23,605 bases of DNA from an uncultured Armatimonadota bacterium (GTDB lineage: Bacteria > Armatimonadota > Armatimonadia > Armatimonadales > Armatimonadaceae), in the NCBI GenBank assembly GCA_903924445.1, contig CAIYBQ010000474.1, positions 1 to 23,605 on the forward strand, in the 5' to 3' direction. Position 1 is the first letter of the stretch. Each line of letters begins with the position of its first letter. A model generated the notes under the pieces. That model ran no database searches. It saw only the letters and a program-made list of their open reading frames with translations, and was not told where the DNA came from. Below, piece by piece: positions 7,091-15,284 of this stretch. A program made the position numbers and the translations under genes.

Positions 7091-10000
7091 CAGGCTTTCT
7101 CCAACTTAGAATTCGTATTGCGGATACGTGCAAGATATGTCGTACGTGGTCGAGTGTTCAAGTCTGTCAATAGCCCATAGTCATGAGGCTGTGACTTGTT
7201 CACACTAACCTTGCTGGTTGGGTCCATCATGTCGCCAAACTCGATAGCTTGGGTCGGACATGCCTGCTGACATGCCGTTCGGACCTGCTGGTCTTCGATC
7301 TCCCGACCATCTTTCTTTGCCTCGATCCGTACTTCATTGATCCTTTGAACACAATAAGTACACTTCTCCATGACGCCGCGTCCACGTACGGAAACCTGTG
7401 GGTTTGCGAGCATCTTGAGCTGTGGCTTGTTGTAGTAATCCAGAGTTCCTGGACCACCAACACCCTGTGTCCACTTGAAGAAGTTGAAGCGGCGGACCTT
7501 ATAAGGACAGTTGTTTGAACAATAACGGGTTCCAACACAGCGGTTGTAGACCATTTGGTTCAATCCCTCATGGCTGTGAATCGTTGCTGCAACCGGACAA
7601 ACTGGTTCACACGGTGCCTTTTCACACTGCATACATGGAACTGGCATGAAGTGCGAAATCGGATCATTCACATCCGTGCCTTCATAATAGTGGTCCAAGC
7701 GAATCCAGTGCATTTCGCGTCCACGTGCGACTTCCTTCTTACCAACGACTGGGATGTTATTCTCAGCCTGGCAGGCAATCGTACACGCGTTACAGCCGAT
7801 ACATGTCGTCAGGTCAATCGTCATCGCCCACTGGTTGTAACCAACGTTCGAAAATTCGGGATAGAGCGATGTCCAGTTTTCCTTGTTTACCAAGCTTCGC
7901 TCGGCATAACGGAAGTTACCACCTGGATCGGCCGGATAAGACTTACCTTCACCTTCATGGCTCTCATGAGCATCATGCGGCTTGTCAAGCGCACGGGCTA
8001 CACCATGGTGCAGCTCTTCGAAAATCTCACCCTTCTTGGTGACATATTCGTCAAAGGTGGAAACACGCACAATATCGCGGTTTTTGGTTTCCACAAACTC
8101 AGCCTTTAGAAGGTGGTGTGGCTGTGTGAAAACGAGCTCATATTCCTCAGCGATTGTCTTCGCTTCGGCAGTAGCAGTGTAGAGATTCTTTGTGGTTCGT
8201 ACTTTGTAGCTATTGAAACCACGCCCCTTGGCAACGGCGCCACCGTGTGTGCGTCCATAGCCCAGCGCAAGCGTGATTGTTTCATCCGGTTGTCCCGGAA
8301 GAATCCATACAGCAACCTTCAAAACGTGACCATCTACAGCCAATTCGACCATTTTGCGGCCTTTGTACTGTGCGATGTTCACTGCATCGGACTCCCCGAC
8401 CTGAGGGATGATTCCGAGTCTCTTAGCTGTTACCGTAGAGATCATCGCTGCATTGTCCCAAACAAGCGTTGTTACAGGCTTGGGAAGTTCTTGCAGCCAT
8501 GCATTGTTGGCATAGCGTCCATCATGGATGGTTGGATCCAAGCGGAACTGGAGGTCGTAGCCGTTTGTATTTGCAGGCTTAGGTGCCGGTGCCGCCGTTA
8601 CAGGTGGGAATGCGATTGGCGCAGGTGCTTGTCGGATGATGCCACGTGCGAGCGCTTGGCCCCAAGCAGCATCGGTGATTGCACCATACGTTTCTCGCAC
8701 AAGGTCTTCACCGGTAACAGGCTTGCCAAGGAACTCTGAAAGGTATTCAATCTCAGACTTCGTTGAGTACAGAGGCTTGATCAGCGGTTGGCTTAGGGAG
8801 ACAGTGCCATCGAATGCGACAGCATCGCCCCAAGATTCCAGCTCATGGGACAACGGCAGGTGCCAGTTACAAAGAATGGATGTTTCATCCTCATAGAGGG
8901 ACAAACGAATCGCATCATTTGTTTTGTCAGCAGTGAACTTCGACAAGACATCACTGAAGTTGAGATCAACCGGCGCATTGTAGACCGGGTTTCCACCAAT
9001 GATGACGAGTGTCTTCACAGCGCCGCTATCAAGGGCTTTGGCTACATCGGCCAGCGACCCTGACTTATCGACAATGACTGGAGCCGTCGCAAATACATGT
9101 TTGCCCAACGCTCCGATTGCATTGTTGATGACCGCGGCATAGTGATGAACGGCATCACTTGTGTGGTCACCAGGAATGACGACTGCATTTCCGGCCTTGA
9201 GGTCAGCAACGAGCGCTTCTACGAAAAGCGTCTCTTCTGCGGTCAAACCCTTGGCAGTGTCACCAGCCACGACAGCTGCAACTGCAGAGGCGACTGTCTC
9301 AAGTGCGGATGGACGAACTGCGATGCGATGATCTGCTGCAGCACCCGTTACCGAATAGGCCGACTCGATAGCATAAAGACGTGACATCGACGAACTGTCC
9401 TTGCGGACACGACGTGACTCTGCAAAGTCGAGGGAATAGCGCACAGAGCCTGGCATCGATGTCAGGAAGTCTGAGTCCAACGAGAGGATTGTCTTTACAC
9501 CCTTTAGGTTGTAATAAACTTCGATCTCTTTGCCAAAAGCGGTTGCCGTACCAGTGAGGGCGTTCGCACGTCCAAATGGTTCGTATGTAGTCCAACCAGC
9601 CTTTGGATAGGCTGAAAGAACCGCAGCCCGAAGTCGCGTGAACGTCGGGGACGATTTCGCTTCTGTTACAAAGTGCAGACCAGCACCGCCCGTTTTCCGG
9701 AAGCCTTTGATCTTGCCATCAAGGTACGTGAAGAAGCTCTCGAAGGAGACAACTTCACCTCTATGGATAACTGACTGCGAACGATCTGGATCGTAGAAGT
9801 CTAGGATATCGGCCTGTGCAAAGATGTCAGTGGATCCCAATGAAGCCGGATGCCCAGGGTTCCCCTCAACCTTGATAGGACGCCCATCAACGGAACGTAC
9901 AACCACGCCAAGTCCATAACCTGCAAGCGTAACCGTCGTCGCAAACTCGGTCGCCTTCCCAGGAATGCGACCATCCGGCGAGCGCACAAATGGCACTGCC

Positions 10001-10221
10001 TTTGGGTCTGGCATGATGAGTTGGCGGCATCCAGCCGTTCCAGCAAGTGCGAGGCTCGCACCCGCTATCTTGAGGAAGTCCCGACGATCTACGTCGAGGA
10101 GCGATTCCCGGTGTGGAAATTCATCATCCTCCCAGGCCTTCGCTTCTGGGGTTCGTGTAAGCTGCCCAAACGATTTGAAAATCGGTCGCGCGTTACTCTG
10201 ATTTTTATTATCGCGTTGCAT
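7090..10221 (-). CDS. actB: Alternative complex III iron-sulfur/molybdopterin-like subunit ActB
   Basis: The large peripheral electron-transfer subunit of ACIII, 1043 residues. The N-terminus carries a Tat-like motif DR-R46-R47-DFLK then a hydrophobic stretch ending in TAGC65, which resembles a weak lipobox. Residues about 80-560 resemble a molybdopterin oxidoreductase fold, which in this family is empty of cofactor. The C-terminal ferredoxin domain (about 800-1000) has Cys at 807, 810, 813, 817; 863, 866, 871, 875; 895, 901, 905; 954, 957, 984, 988. One group has Thr where a fourth Cys would be (CVGTRYC), as expected for the [3Fe-4S] cluster beside three [4Fe-4S]. A His-rich loop (HDAHESHEG) precedes the domain. 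The ATG lacks a strong ribosome site. Confidence 0.96.
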   Translation of the reverse strand: MQRDNKNQSNARPIFKSFGQLTRTPEAKAWEDDEFPHRESLLDVDRRDFLKIAGASLALAGTAGCRQLIMPDPKAVPFVRSPDGRIPGKATEFATTVTLAGYGLGVVVRSVDGRPIKVEGNPGHPASLGSTDIFAQADILDFYDPDRSQSVIHRGEVVSFESFFTYLDGKIKGFRKTGGAGLHFVTEAKSSPTFTRLRAAVLSAYPKAGWTTYEPFGRANALTGTATAFGKEIEVYYNLKGVKTILSLDSDFLTSMPGSVRYSLDFAESRRVRKDSSSMSRLYAIESAYSVTGAAADHRIAVRPSALETVASAVAAVVAGDTAKGLTAEETLFVEALVADLKAGNAVVIPGDHTSDAVHHYAAVINNAIGALGKHVFATAPVIVDKSGSLADVAKALDSGAVKTLVIIGGNPVYNAPVDLNFSDVLSKFTADKTNDAIRLSLYEDETSILCNWHLPLSHELESWGDAVAFDGTVSLSQPLIKPLYSTKSEIEYLSEFLGKPVTGEDLVRETYGAITDAAWGQALARGIIRQAPAPIAFPPVTAAPAPKPANTNGYDLQFRLDPTIHDGRYANNAWLQELPKPVTTLVWDNAAMISTVTAKRLGIIPQVGESDAVNIAQYKGRKMVELAVDGHVLKVAVWILPGQPDETITLALGYGRTHGGAVAKGRGFNSYKVRTTKNLYTATAEAKTIAEEYELVFTQPHHLLKAEFVETKNRDIVRVSTFDEYVTKKGEIFEELHHGVARALDKPHDAHESHEGEGKSYPADPGGNFRYAERSLVNKENWTSLYPEFSNVGYNQWAMTIDLTTCIGCNACTIACQAENNIPVVGKKEVARGREMHWIRLDHYYEGTDVNDPISHFMPVPCMQCEKAPCEPVCPVAATIHSHEGLNQMVYNRCVGTRYCSNNCPYKVRRFNFFKWTQGVGGPGTLDYYNKPQLKMLANPQVSVRGRGVMEKCTYCVQRINEVRIEAKKDGREIEDQQVRTACQQACPTQAIEFGDMMDPTSKVSVNKSQPHDYGLLTDLNTRPRTTYLARIRNTNSKLEKA

Positions 10222-10263
10222 GTTGAGACAAAACTCCGGCTAATCGGTACTAACGATCACCAA

Positions 10264-10995
10264 CTAGTGGTGGCAAACGGCGCAGTCTGTGAGCTGCTCT
10301 TTCTTGATGTTGTACTTCTTCACGAGCTCACGCCCCTTGGCAAGTTCTTCCGCATTACGGTTGTACTGCTCGCCCTGGGCCAATACCTGCTGCTCTTTGG
10401 TCAGTGCCTTGGGATCCTTACGAATCGCCTCATACAGATCAAATGCTGAGCCTGGTTCACCAACATACTTTTCAGGGTTCCGGTGACATTCAAGACACCA
10501 GCGCATTTGGAAAGGCTTGCCCTTGTATGCCATCTGCATCGCCTGAACTGGACCATGGCAGTTATTACAGTTGACGCCACGCTTGATGTGAATCGAGTGG
10601 TTAAAGTACACAAAGTCAGGAACCTTGTTTACCTTTGTCCACTTGATTGGAACGTTCTTGTCGTAGCTCTCGCGAATAGGTTCAAGTAGCGGGCTGTTGT
10701 TCCAAACCTGTGAGTGACAGGACATACATGTATGTGTAGCTGGATAACCTGCCTTGGCAGACTTTTCGACACTTGTATGACAGTAACGGCAATCGATACC
10801 AAGCTCTGTCACGTGGTGTTCGTGAGAGAATGGCACTGGTTGTTCTACCGCCGTCGTGACTCCAGTTACCTGAGGTGCACGCGTAATCTGCGAGAGTGTC
10901 ACAATTAGCGCTAGTGGTGTAGCCGCCAGAGCTACGACTGTGACTTGGGCGAAAGCATTAGAGCTTGGTCGGAAAAGTTGTGGCATGCCTTTCAT
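10264..10995 (-). CDS. actA: Alternative complex III pentaheme cytochrome c ActA
   Basis: First ACIII subunit, a membrane-anchored multiheme cytochrome c facing the periplasm. One N-terminal helix (about 14-36) is followed by five CxxCH motifs starting at residues 69, 90, 143, 167 and 238, the last at the very C-terminus (CAVCHH). Extra His residues (HEHHVTEL, HSIHIKRG) may be axial ligands. Length (243 residues) and heme count match ActA. The ATG at 10995 was taken as the start; a second ATG at 10986 is possible, since neither has a clean ribosome site. It is 42 bases upstream of actB and 125 bases downstream of ctaAB, so it could have its own promoter or share the ctaAB transcript. Confidence 0.95.
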   Translation of the reverse strand: MKGMPQLFRPSSNAFAQVTVVALAATPLALIVTLSQITRAPQVTGVTTAVEQPVPFSHEHHVTELGIDCRYCHTSVEKSAKAGYPATHTCMSCHSQVWNNSPLLEPIRESYDKNVPIKWTKVNKVPDFVYFNHSIHIKRGVNCNNCHGPVQAMQMAYKGKPFQMRWCLECHRNPEKYVGEPGSAFDLYEAIRKDPKALTKEQQVLAQGEQYNRNAEELAKGRELVKKYNIKKEQLTDCAVCHH

Positions 10996-11120
10996 CCTGA
11001 CCTGTCATCGTGCTTCAACTTAGGCTGATGCACGGTAATACGACGGGTCTCTATCATCTGACTTTGTACACTATTTCACGAAGTCTAGCAATGTACCGAA
11101 TGGCATATGCGTAGATTTCG

Positions 11121-13010
11121 TCATGAAAGTACCGAACGATCTATGGCCATCGCCACGAACAGCAGAGCAAGGTAAAGCATCGAAAATAGATACGCACTCT
11201 TAGCTGATGGGCGACTGGTATTTTGTATAAGAATCCCACTCCTTCCAACCAAAAGAAGTCCAAGAATAATGGCTGCAATCGCGTAGATAAGCCCGACCAG
11301 CCCCTGAAACCACGGAATCAATGACACTACAACCGTAAGTACGGCATACACCACAATCTGAATAGCAGTGGCCTTATCCCCTGCCACACTTGGTAGCATC
11401 GGGACGCCCACACGCGCATATTCATCTTTGATCATCAAGGCCAGCGCCCAGAAGTGCGCAGGCGTCCATACGAAGATAATGGCAAAGAGATACCAAGCCA
11501 GTGCCCCGCCCAGATCCCCTGTGACTGCAGCCCAACCAACAAGTGGCGGGAAACATCCAGCAGCCCCACCAATAACGATATTTTGCGTCGTACGGCGTTT
11601 AAGAAACAGTGTGTAGACAACAACATAAAATGCCAAGCCACCCAAGCTAGCGGTGGCAGCGACAAGATTTGCCCCGAGCCAGAGCACAAGGAATGACATC
11701 ACAGCGAGGCTCATCGCAAACGCGAACGCATTCCGCCCAGGAATCACACTCGTGACGGTTGGACGGTGCTTCGTGCGTTCCATTCGAGCATCGATGTCCC
11801 TGTCGATCACCATATTGAGCGCATTGGCAGCACCGGCAGAAAGAAATCCACCGACAAAGACGGCAATGAATACCCCTAGACCCGGCCAGCCCTTTGCAGC
11901 AACAAACATTGCCGTCATCGTAGTGAGGAGCAACAACGAGATGACCCGCGGCTTCGTCAGCGCAAGGTAATCCTTCCACGTGGCCGGCAACACTGTAGGT
12001 GAACCAGGGGCAACAGCCGGAGCAAAGTCCTTGTCTTCCAGATGCACAACATCGGCGGATAACGCTCCCGCAGACAAGAACACCATCGATATCCAGACTG
12101 CATCTGCCATGAGAAGATGCAACACCTGCATTACCAGTGGAGCCTTGAGCCATACATTCAGGCCACCAACAGCGGTTTGAAGCACAAACAGCCAAACAAC
12201 GAAGTTGCTCCACTTTGCCGTATCACGACTCGGTCGCAGGTGCCGGATCATCGCCGCAACAATCACGACAAAGCAGCCAGCACTGAGGGCAATATAAGGG
12301 TGCAAAATGCGAAGTCGTAGAATAGCCGGTGCATCGTCTGCCTGTGCGAGCCGCATCACTTCCTGATGCGATTGCGCAGGATATAAAGTGTCTCCCAGCG
12401 CCGTGATCGCTCCGGAAATCCCGAGCACAATCATCGTCACGAAAGTAAGCAGTATTGTGGCAAGAACTGGGCCCTGACCCCGGAGACGAAGCGCAGGTCT
12501 GTTACTCGTACACCATGCTGTGATCGCAGACGATGTCAGGAGCAAAAATGTATTGACTAGGTGCAGAGACATCCAAATCGCACGGAACATGCTCTTGTTG
12601 TCAGCGACTAGACCAGCATTGACGATGTACTTGCCGATCCAAGCTTCAAACCCAGTCAGGACCAGCATTACCAGCGCTGCATGTGTTGCCGTGTGCTTGA
12701 ATCGAAAGCGAAACCCTACCAGACCAACGGTCAGGAGGACTAATAGACCATCGAAGGCTGAAATGCGACGATGCGTGATTTCAATAATGGTTTTGATGGT
12801 TGGAGCTAAAGGTACGACTTCGCCATTACAAAGTGGCCAGTGGCTACCGCAGCCATCTCCTGAACCAGTCGCTCGTACAACGGTGCCCGCTAGAATCGTG
12901 ACGATGTGCCACACTAATGTCGCCCACGCAATTCTGGCTATCCATTTGAGCGGAAGTCCAGAACCGTCTGTAGTCGATGTGTTTAGATTGCTAGCCTTAC
13001 CGATTCCCAT
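11121..13010 (-). CDS. ctaAB: Fused heme A synthase (Cox15/CtaA) and heme O synthase (CtaB)
   Basis: A bifunctional membrane protein: the C-terminal half farnesylates heme B to heme O, and the N-terminal half oxidises heme O to heme A for the oxidase encoded downstream. The CtaA part shows VVRATGSGDGC-GSHWPLC (paired Cys of the first outer loop), EITHR, LHLVNTF, LHPYIAL and LHLLMAD, containing the expected heme-ligand His residues. The CtaB part starts near DYLALTKPRVISLLLLTT and has NMVIDRDID, the prenyl-diphosphate/Mg motif, and GGAAGCFPPLVGW. I start at the ATG at 13010 because the open frame to 13193 would run into the divergent ferredoxin; ATGs at 13049 and 13055 are alternatives. Such fusions are known, for example in Thermus. 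It is read in the same direction as the act genes. Confidence 0.93.
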   Translation of the reverse strand: MGIGKASNLNTSTTDGSGLPLKWIARIAWATLVWHIVTILAGTVVRATGSGDGCGSHWPLCNGEVVPLAPTIKTIIEITHRRISAFDGLLVLLTVGLVGFRFRFKHTATHAALVMLVLTGFEAWIGKYIVNAGLVADNKSMFRAIWMSLHLVNTFLLLTSSAITAWCTSNRPALRLRGQGPVLATILLTFVTMIVLGISGAITALGDTLYPAQSHQEVMRLAQADDAPAILRLRILHPYIALSAGCFVVIVAAMIRHLRPSRDTAKWSNFVVWLFVLQTAVGGLNVWLKAPLVMQVLHLLMADAVWISMVFLSAGALSADVVHLEDKDFAPAVAPGSPTVLPATWKDYLALTKPRVISLLLLTTMTAMFVAAKGWPGLGVFIAVFVGGFLSAGAANALNMVIDRDIDARMERTKHRPTVTSVIPGRNAFAFAMSLAVMSFLVLWLGANLVAATASLGGLAFYVVVYTLFLKRRTTQNIVIGGAAGCFPPLVGWAAVTGDLGGALAWYLFAIIFVWTPAHFWALALMIKDEYARVGVPMLPSVAGDKATAIQIVVYAVLTVVVSLIPWFQGLVGLIYAIAAIILGLLLVGRSGILIQNTSRPSAKSAYLFSMLYLALLFVAMAIDRSVLS

Positions 13011-13154
13011 ACCACCCGTTAATATACCGAGGACAGCCGGACATTCCATGGGCATATCTGCATAATTCGTGAAAATAGTCACAAAGTTGTCTAAAGCAAT
13101 ATTGGCAGCATCGCAGCGGCACCGGTAAAACACGATGCAGCAATCCATTACAGC

Positions 13155-13159
13155 GGAGA
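13155..13159 (+). promoter_or_regulatory. Possible ribosome binding site of the ferredoxin gene
   Basis: GGAGA five bases before the GTG at 13165. The upstream ATG at 13135 has no purine-rich site, so this element tips the choice of start. Confidence 0.5.
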
Positions 13160-13164
13160 CTAAC

Positions 13165-13584
13165 GTGGCAGGAACAAATCCGTATATCGACATCCCTCAG
13201 GCTCCAAAGCCTACATCCCCATACACATTGATTCTTAGAATGGATGGCACCGAACATAAACTGAATGTTGATCCCAGTCAGATTCCCTACGGACGCTCTG
13301 GACAACCGGGCTCAATCCTAGACATTTGTGAAGGGTTTGACCTCGCGCTCGAGCACACCTGCGGTGGTGTGTGCGCATGCGCAACCTGTCATGTCATCGT
13401 TCGCGATGGTCTGTCGACATGCAATGAAGCCACTGATGATGAGCTGGATCAGCTTGAGGAAGCTCCCGGTTTAGCGCTGAGTTCGCGCCTTGGCTGCCAA
13501 TGTGTCCCCAATGGCTCCAGCAAAGTCGTAATCGTCGAAGTTCCGGGATGGAATCGTAATGCTGTTAAAGAAACGCCTCACTGA
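13165..13584 (+). CDS. [2Fe-2S] ferredoxin, adrenodoxin/ISC type
   Basis: Small soluble electron carrier with one [2Fe-2S] cluster. Ligands are in CGGVCACATCH and LGCQC: with the GTG start they are Cys66, Cys72, Cys75 and Cys111, the C-x5-C-x2-C-x35-C spacing of vertebrate adrenodoxin and bacterial ISC ferredoxins. The acidic stretch DDELDQLEEAPG is the usual partner-binding helix. The fold starts at about YTLILRMDG; some 20 residues before it are an N-terminal extension. The start is GTG at 13165 on ribosome-site grounds; ATG at 13135 would add ten residues. It is divergent from ctaAB and not near isc/suf genes, so a role as electron donor to heme A synthesis is conceivable but inferred. Confidence 0.9.
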   Translation: MAGTNPYIDIPQAPKPTSPYTLILRMDGTEHKLNVDPSQIPYGRSGQPGSILDICEGFDLALEHTCGGVCACATCHVIVRDGLSTCNEATDDELDQLEEAPGLALSSRLGCQCVPNGSSKVVIVEVPGWNRNAVKETPH

Positions 13585-13613
13585 TTGCAGTAATGCAATT
13601 CCGCCGATACTAT
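13585..13613 (+). promoter_or_regulatory. Putative promoter of tRNA-Val
   Basis: TTGCAG (13585-13590), 17 bases, then TACTAT (13608-13613). The predicted start is about 8 bases before the tRNA. It begins directly after the ferredoxin stop codon. Confidence 0.5.
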
Positions 13614-13627
13614 AAACGTCGTTACTT

Positions 13628-13699
13628 GGGCGGTTGGCGCAGTGGTAGCGCGCTTCCTTGACACGGAAGAGGTCACAGGTTCAAATCCTGTACCGCCTA
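13628..13699 (+). tRNA. tRNA-Val (anticodon GAC)
   Basis: Full cloverleaf by eye: acceptor GGGCGGT/ACCGCCT, D stem GCGC/GCGC, anticodon stem CTTCC/GGAAG with loop TTGACAC, variable loop AGGTC, and T stem ACAGG/CCTGT with loop TTCAAAT. Anticodon GAC at 13660-13662 reads valine GUC (and GUU). The CCA end is not encoded. The first acceptor pair would be G1-U72, a wobble where most tRNA-Val have G-C. It lies 43 bases after the ferredoxin gene, with its own likely promoter and a strong terminator right behind. Confidence 0.96.
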
Positions 13700-13702
13700 T
13701 AG

Positions 13703-13738
13703 AAAAACACTCCACAGATGAAGTGGAGTGTTTTTTTT
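13703..13738. terminator. Rho-independent terminator, probably bidirectional
   Basis: Stem CACTCCAC (13708-13715) / GTGGAGTG (13723-13730), loop AGATGAA, extended by AAAAA/TTTTT and followed by eight T on the plus strand. It ends the tRNA (and any ferredoxin read-through). The five A before the stem give a U tract for minus-strand transcripts arriving from the DUF1501 gene. Confidence 0.92.
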
Positions 13739-13760
13739 GTTTCGTGTCTTAAAATTTCAT

Positions 13761-13808
13761 CGCTGCAAAGTCAACCAACCAGCACACGATTGGATGATCT
13801 TTGCAGCG
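13761..13808 (-). terminator. Long hairpin after the DUF1501 gene
   Basis: Perfect 10-base arms CGCTGCAAAG (13761-13770) and CTTTGCAGCG (13799-13808). Read on the minus strand, the inner part also pairs (TCA/TGA and CCAA/TTGG) with one bulge and one mismatch, about 17 pairs in all. It lies 24 bases past the DUF1501 stop. Only a weak ATTTT run follows, so it may be a 3' stabilising hairpin or part of a double terminator with 13703-13738. Confidence 0.55.
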
Positions 13809-13831
13809 TTACGTAATCTGTTGTGAAACAA

Positions 13832-15280
13832 CTACGACAATAGGTCAGTGACTACGTGTCCGTGCACATCTGTGAGGCGATAGTCACGCCCCTGGTTTCG
13901 ATAGGTCAACTGGTGGTGATCGATACCGAGCTGATCCAGAATCGTCGCCTGCAGGTCGTGGACATGGACTACTCCAGGTACGAATTTGTCCTTTGATGGC
14001 GTAATGACATTCCCACTTTTGTCCAGTAGGTTGTAGCCATAGTCATCGGTGCGACCGTAACTAAATCCACGCTTCACTCCAGCGCCCGCCATCCACAGAC
14101 TAAAGCACCTCGGATGGTGATCGCGTCCATAGTTGTCCTTAGAGATTGCTCCCTGCGAATAAGCCGTACGTCCAAACTCGCCGCCCCAGATAACCAGTGT
14201 GTCATCGAGGAGACCGCGACGTTTCAAGTCGATAATCAGCGCTGCACTTGCCTTATCCGTTAATTGTGCCTGATACCGGGCATTTCCAGGAAGGTCTCCA
14301 TGATGGTCCCAGCCCTGATGGTAGAGCTGAATAAAGCGAACACCCTTCTCTGCAAGACGACGGGCTAGCACGCAGTTTGCAGCAAATGTGCCAGGCGTGC
14401 GGGCATCCTCTCCATACAGGTCAAATGTTTCCGCAGGCTCGGATGACAAATCGGTCACTTCCGGAACGCTGGTCTGCATCCTGAATGCGAGCTCATATTG
14501 TGCAAGGCGGGCATCGACCTCAGGATCACTAGAAACCTTACTCTGCTGACGCTGAAGGACCCCCAGAGTGTCGAGGACATTCCGCCGGGATGTTGCAGAG
14601 ACACCCTCTGGATTCTTCAGATACAAAACCGGGTCTTTACCAGCGCGGAATGGTACTCCCTGATATCTGGAATCAAGGAATCCGCTCCCCCACAATCGTG
14701 CATACAGCGGCTGGTCACCCTGACCTTTTGTCACTAGAACAACAAAGCCAGGCAGGTCTTTGTTCATAGAACCCAGACCGTACCCCACCCAAGCTCCCAT
14801 CGATGGACGTCCTGCAATCTGTGACCCTGTCTGAAAAAATGTCATCGCAGGATCGTGATTGATGGCCTCCGTCCACATGCTGCGCACCAGACAAATGTCA
14901 TCGGCAACGCCGCCAATATTCGGAAGTAAGCTACTTATCCGCATTTTGGACTTGCCATAGTCGGCAAAGTCAAACGCACTCCCAGCCATCGGGAGACTGG
15001 CTTGATTTCCGCTCATCGCCGTGAGACGCTGCCGTCCAATCACCGATGATGGCAGCTGGTTTCCGTGCTCTTTACGAAGCAATGGCTTCTCATCGTACAA
15101 GTCAATATGCGCCGGACCACCACTCTGAAAGAGATAGATCACACGTTTGGCCTTGGCAGCCTTTCGAGGAATGCCAGCTGCCTGCACTCCTGATTCAGCC
15201 AGACCAAGTGCTCCCAAACCAAGGGATGCGCTTCCTAAAAAGTGACGTCTCGTCATCTGCAATGGATCAAATTCAGTCAT
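13832..15280 (-). CDS. DUF1501 family protein, Tat-exported
   Basis: DUF1501 protein of the alkaline-phosphatase/sulfatase-like fold, common in Planctomycetota and Verrucomicrobiota next to PSD1 cytochromes. The biochemical role is not established. The N-terminus has a twin-arginine signal (T10-R11-R12-HFLG, then a hydrophobic stretch to GVQAAG), so it is exported folded. Typical motifs are FQSGGPAHIDLYD, RSMWTEAINHDPAMT, GGEFGRTAYSQG and NYGRDHHPRCFSLWMAGAG. I start at the ATG at 15280, directly before the Tat signal and 4 bases after the upstream gene's stop; the open frame upstream lies inside that gene. Length (482 residues) is normal. The tight spacing marks an operon with the PSD1 protein. 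Confidence 0.93.
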   Translation of the reverse strand: MTEFDPLQMTRRHFLGSASLGLGALGLAESGVQAAGIPRKAAKAKRVIYLFQSGGPAHIDLYDEKPLLRKEHGNQLPSSVIGRQRLTAMSGNQASLPMAGSAFDFADYGKSKMRISSLLPNIGGVADDICLVRSMWTEAINHDPAMTFFQTGSQIAGRPSMGAWVGYGLGSMNKDLPGFVVLVTKGQGDQPLYARLWGSGFLDSRYQGVPFRAGKDPVLYLKNPEGVSATSRRNVLDTLGVLQRQQSKVSSDPEVDARLAQYELAFRMQTSVPEVTDLSSEPAETFDLYGEDARTPGTFAANCVLARRLAEKGVRFIQLYHQGWDHHGDLPGNARYQAQLTDKASAALIIDLKRRGLLDDTLVIWGGEFGRTAYSQGAISKDNYGRDHHPRCFSLWMAGAGVKRGFSYGRTDDYGYNLLDKSGNVITPSKDKFVPGVVHVHDLQATILDQLGIDHHQLTYRNQGRDYRLTDVHGHVVTDLLS

Positions 15281-15284
15281 ATCC

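Noticed and set aside
8113..8739. 208-codon plus-strand open frame opposite actB
   Set aside because: Antisense shadow within the conserved actB frame.
11090..11136. Repeated GTACCGAA upstream of actA as an operator
   Set aside because: Two short copies, one inside the ctaAB coding end; too weak to separate from chance.
11647..12213. Cys-rich 188-codon minus-strand frame inside ctaAB
   Set aside because: Out-of-frame shadow of the CtaB region; the Cys pattern comes from reading conserved codons in another frame.
13011..13193. N-terminal extension of ctaAB back to 13193
   Set aside because: It would overlap the divergent ferredoxin start, and the added residues (Cys-rich, no helix pattern) do not resemble Cox15.
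13628..13830. tRNA-Val as an integration site of a genomic island
   Set aside because: No copy of the tRNA 3' end elsewhere in the window and no integrase gene.
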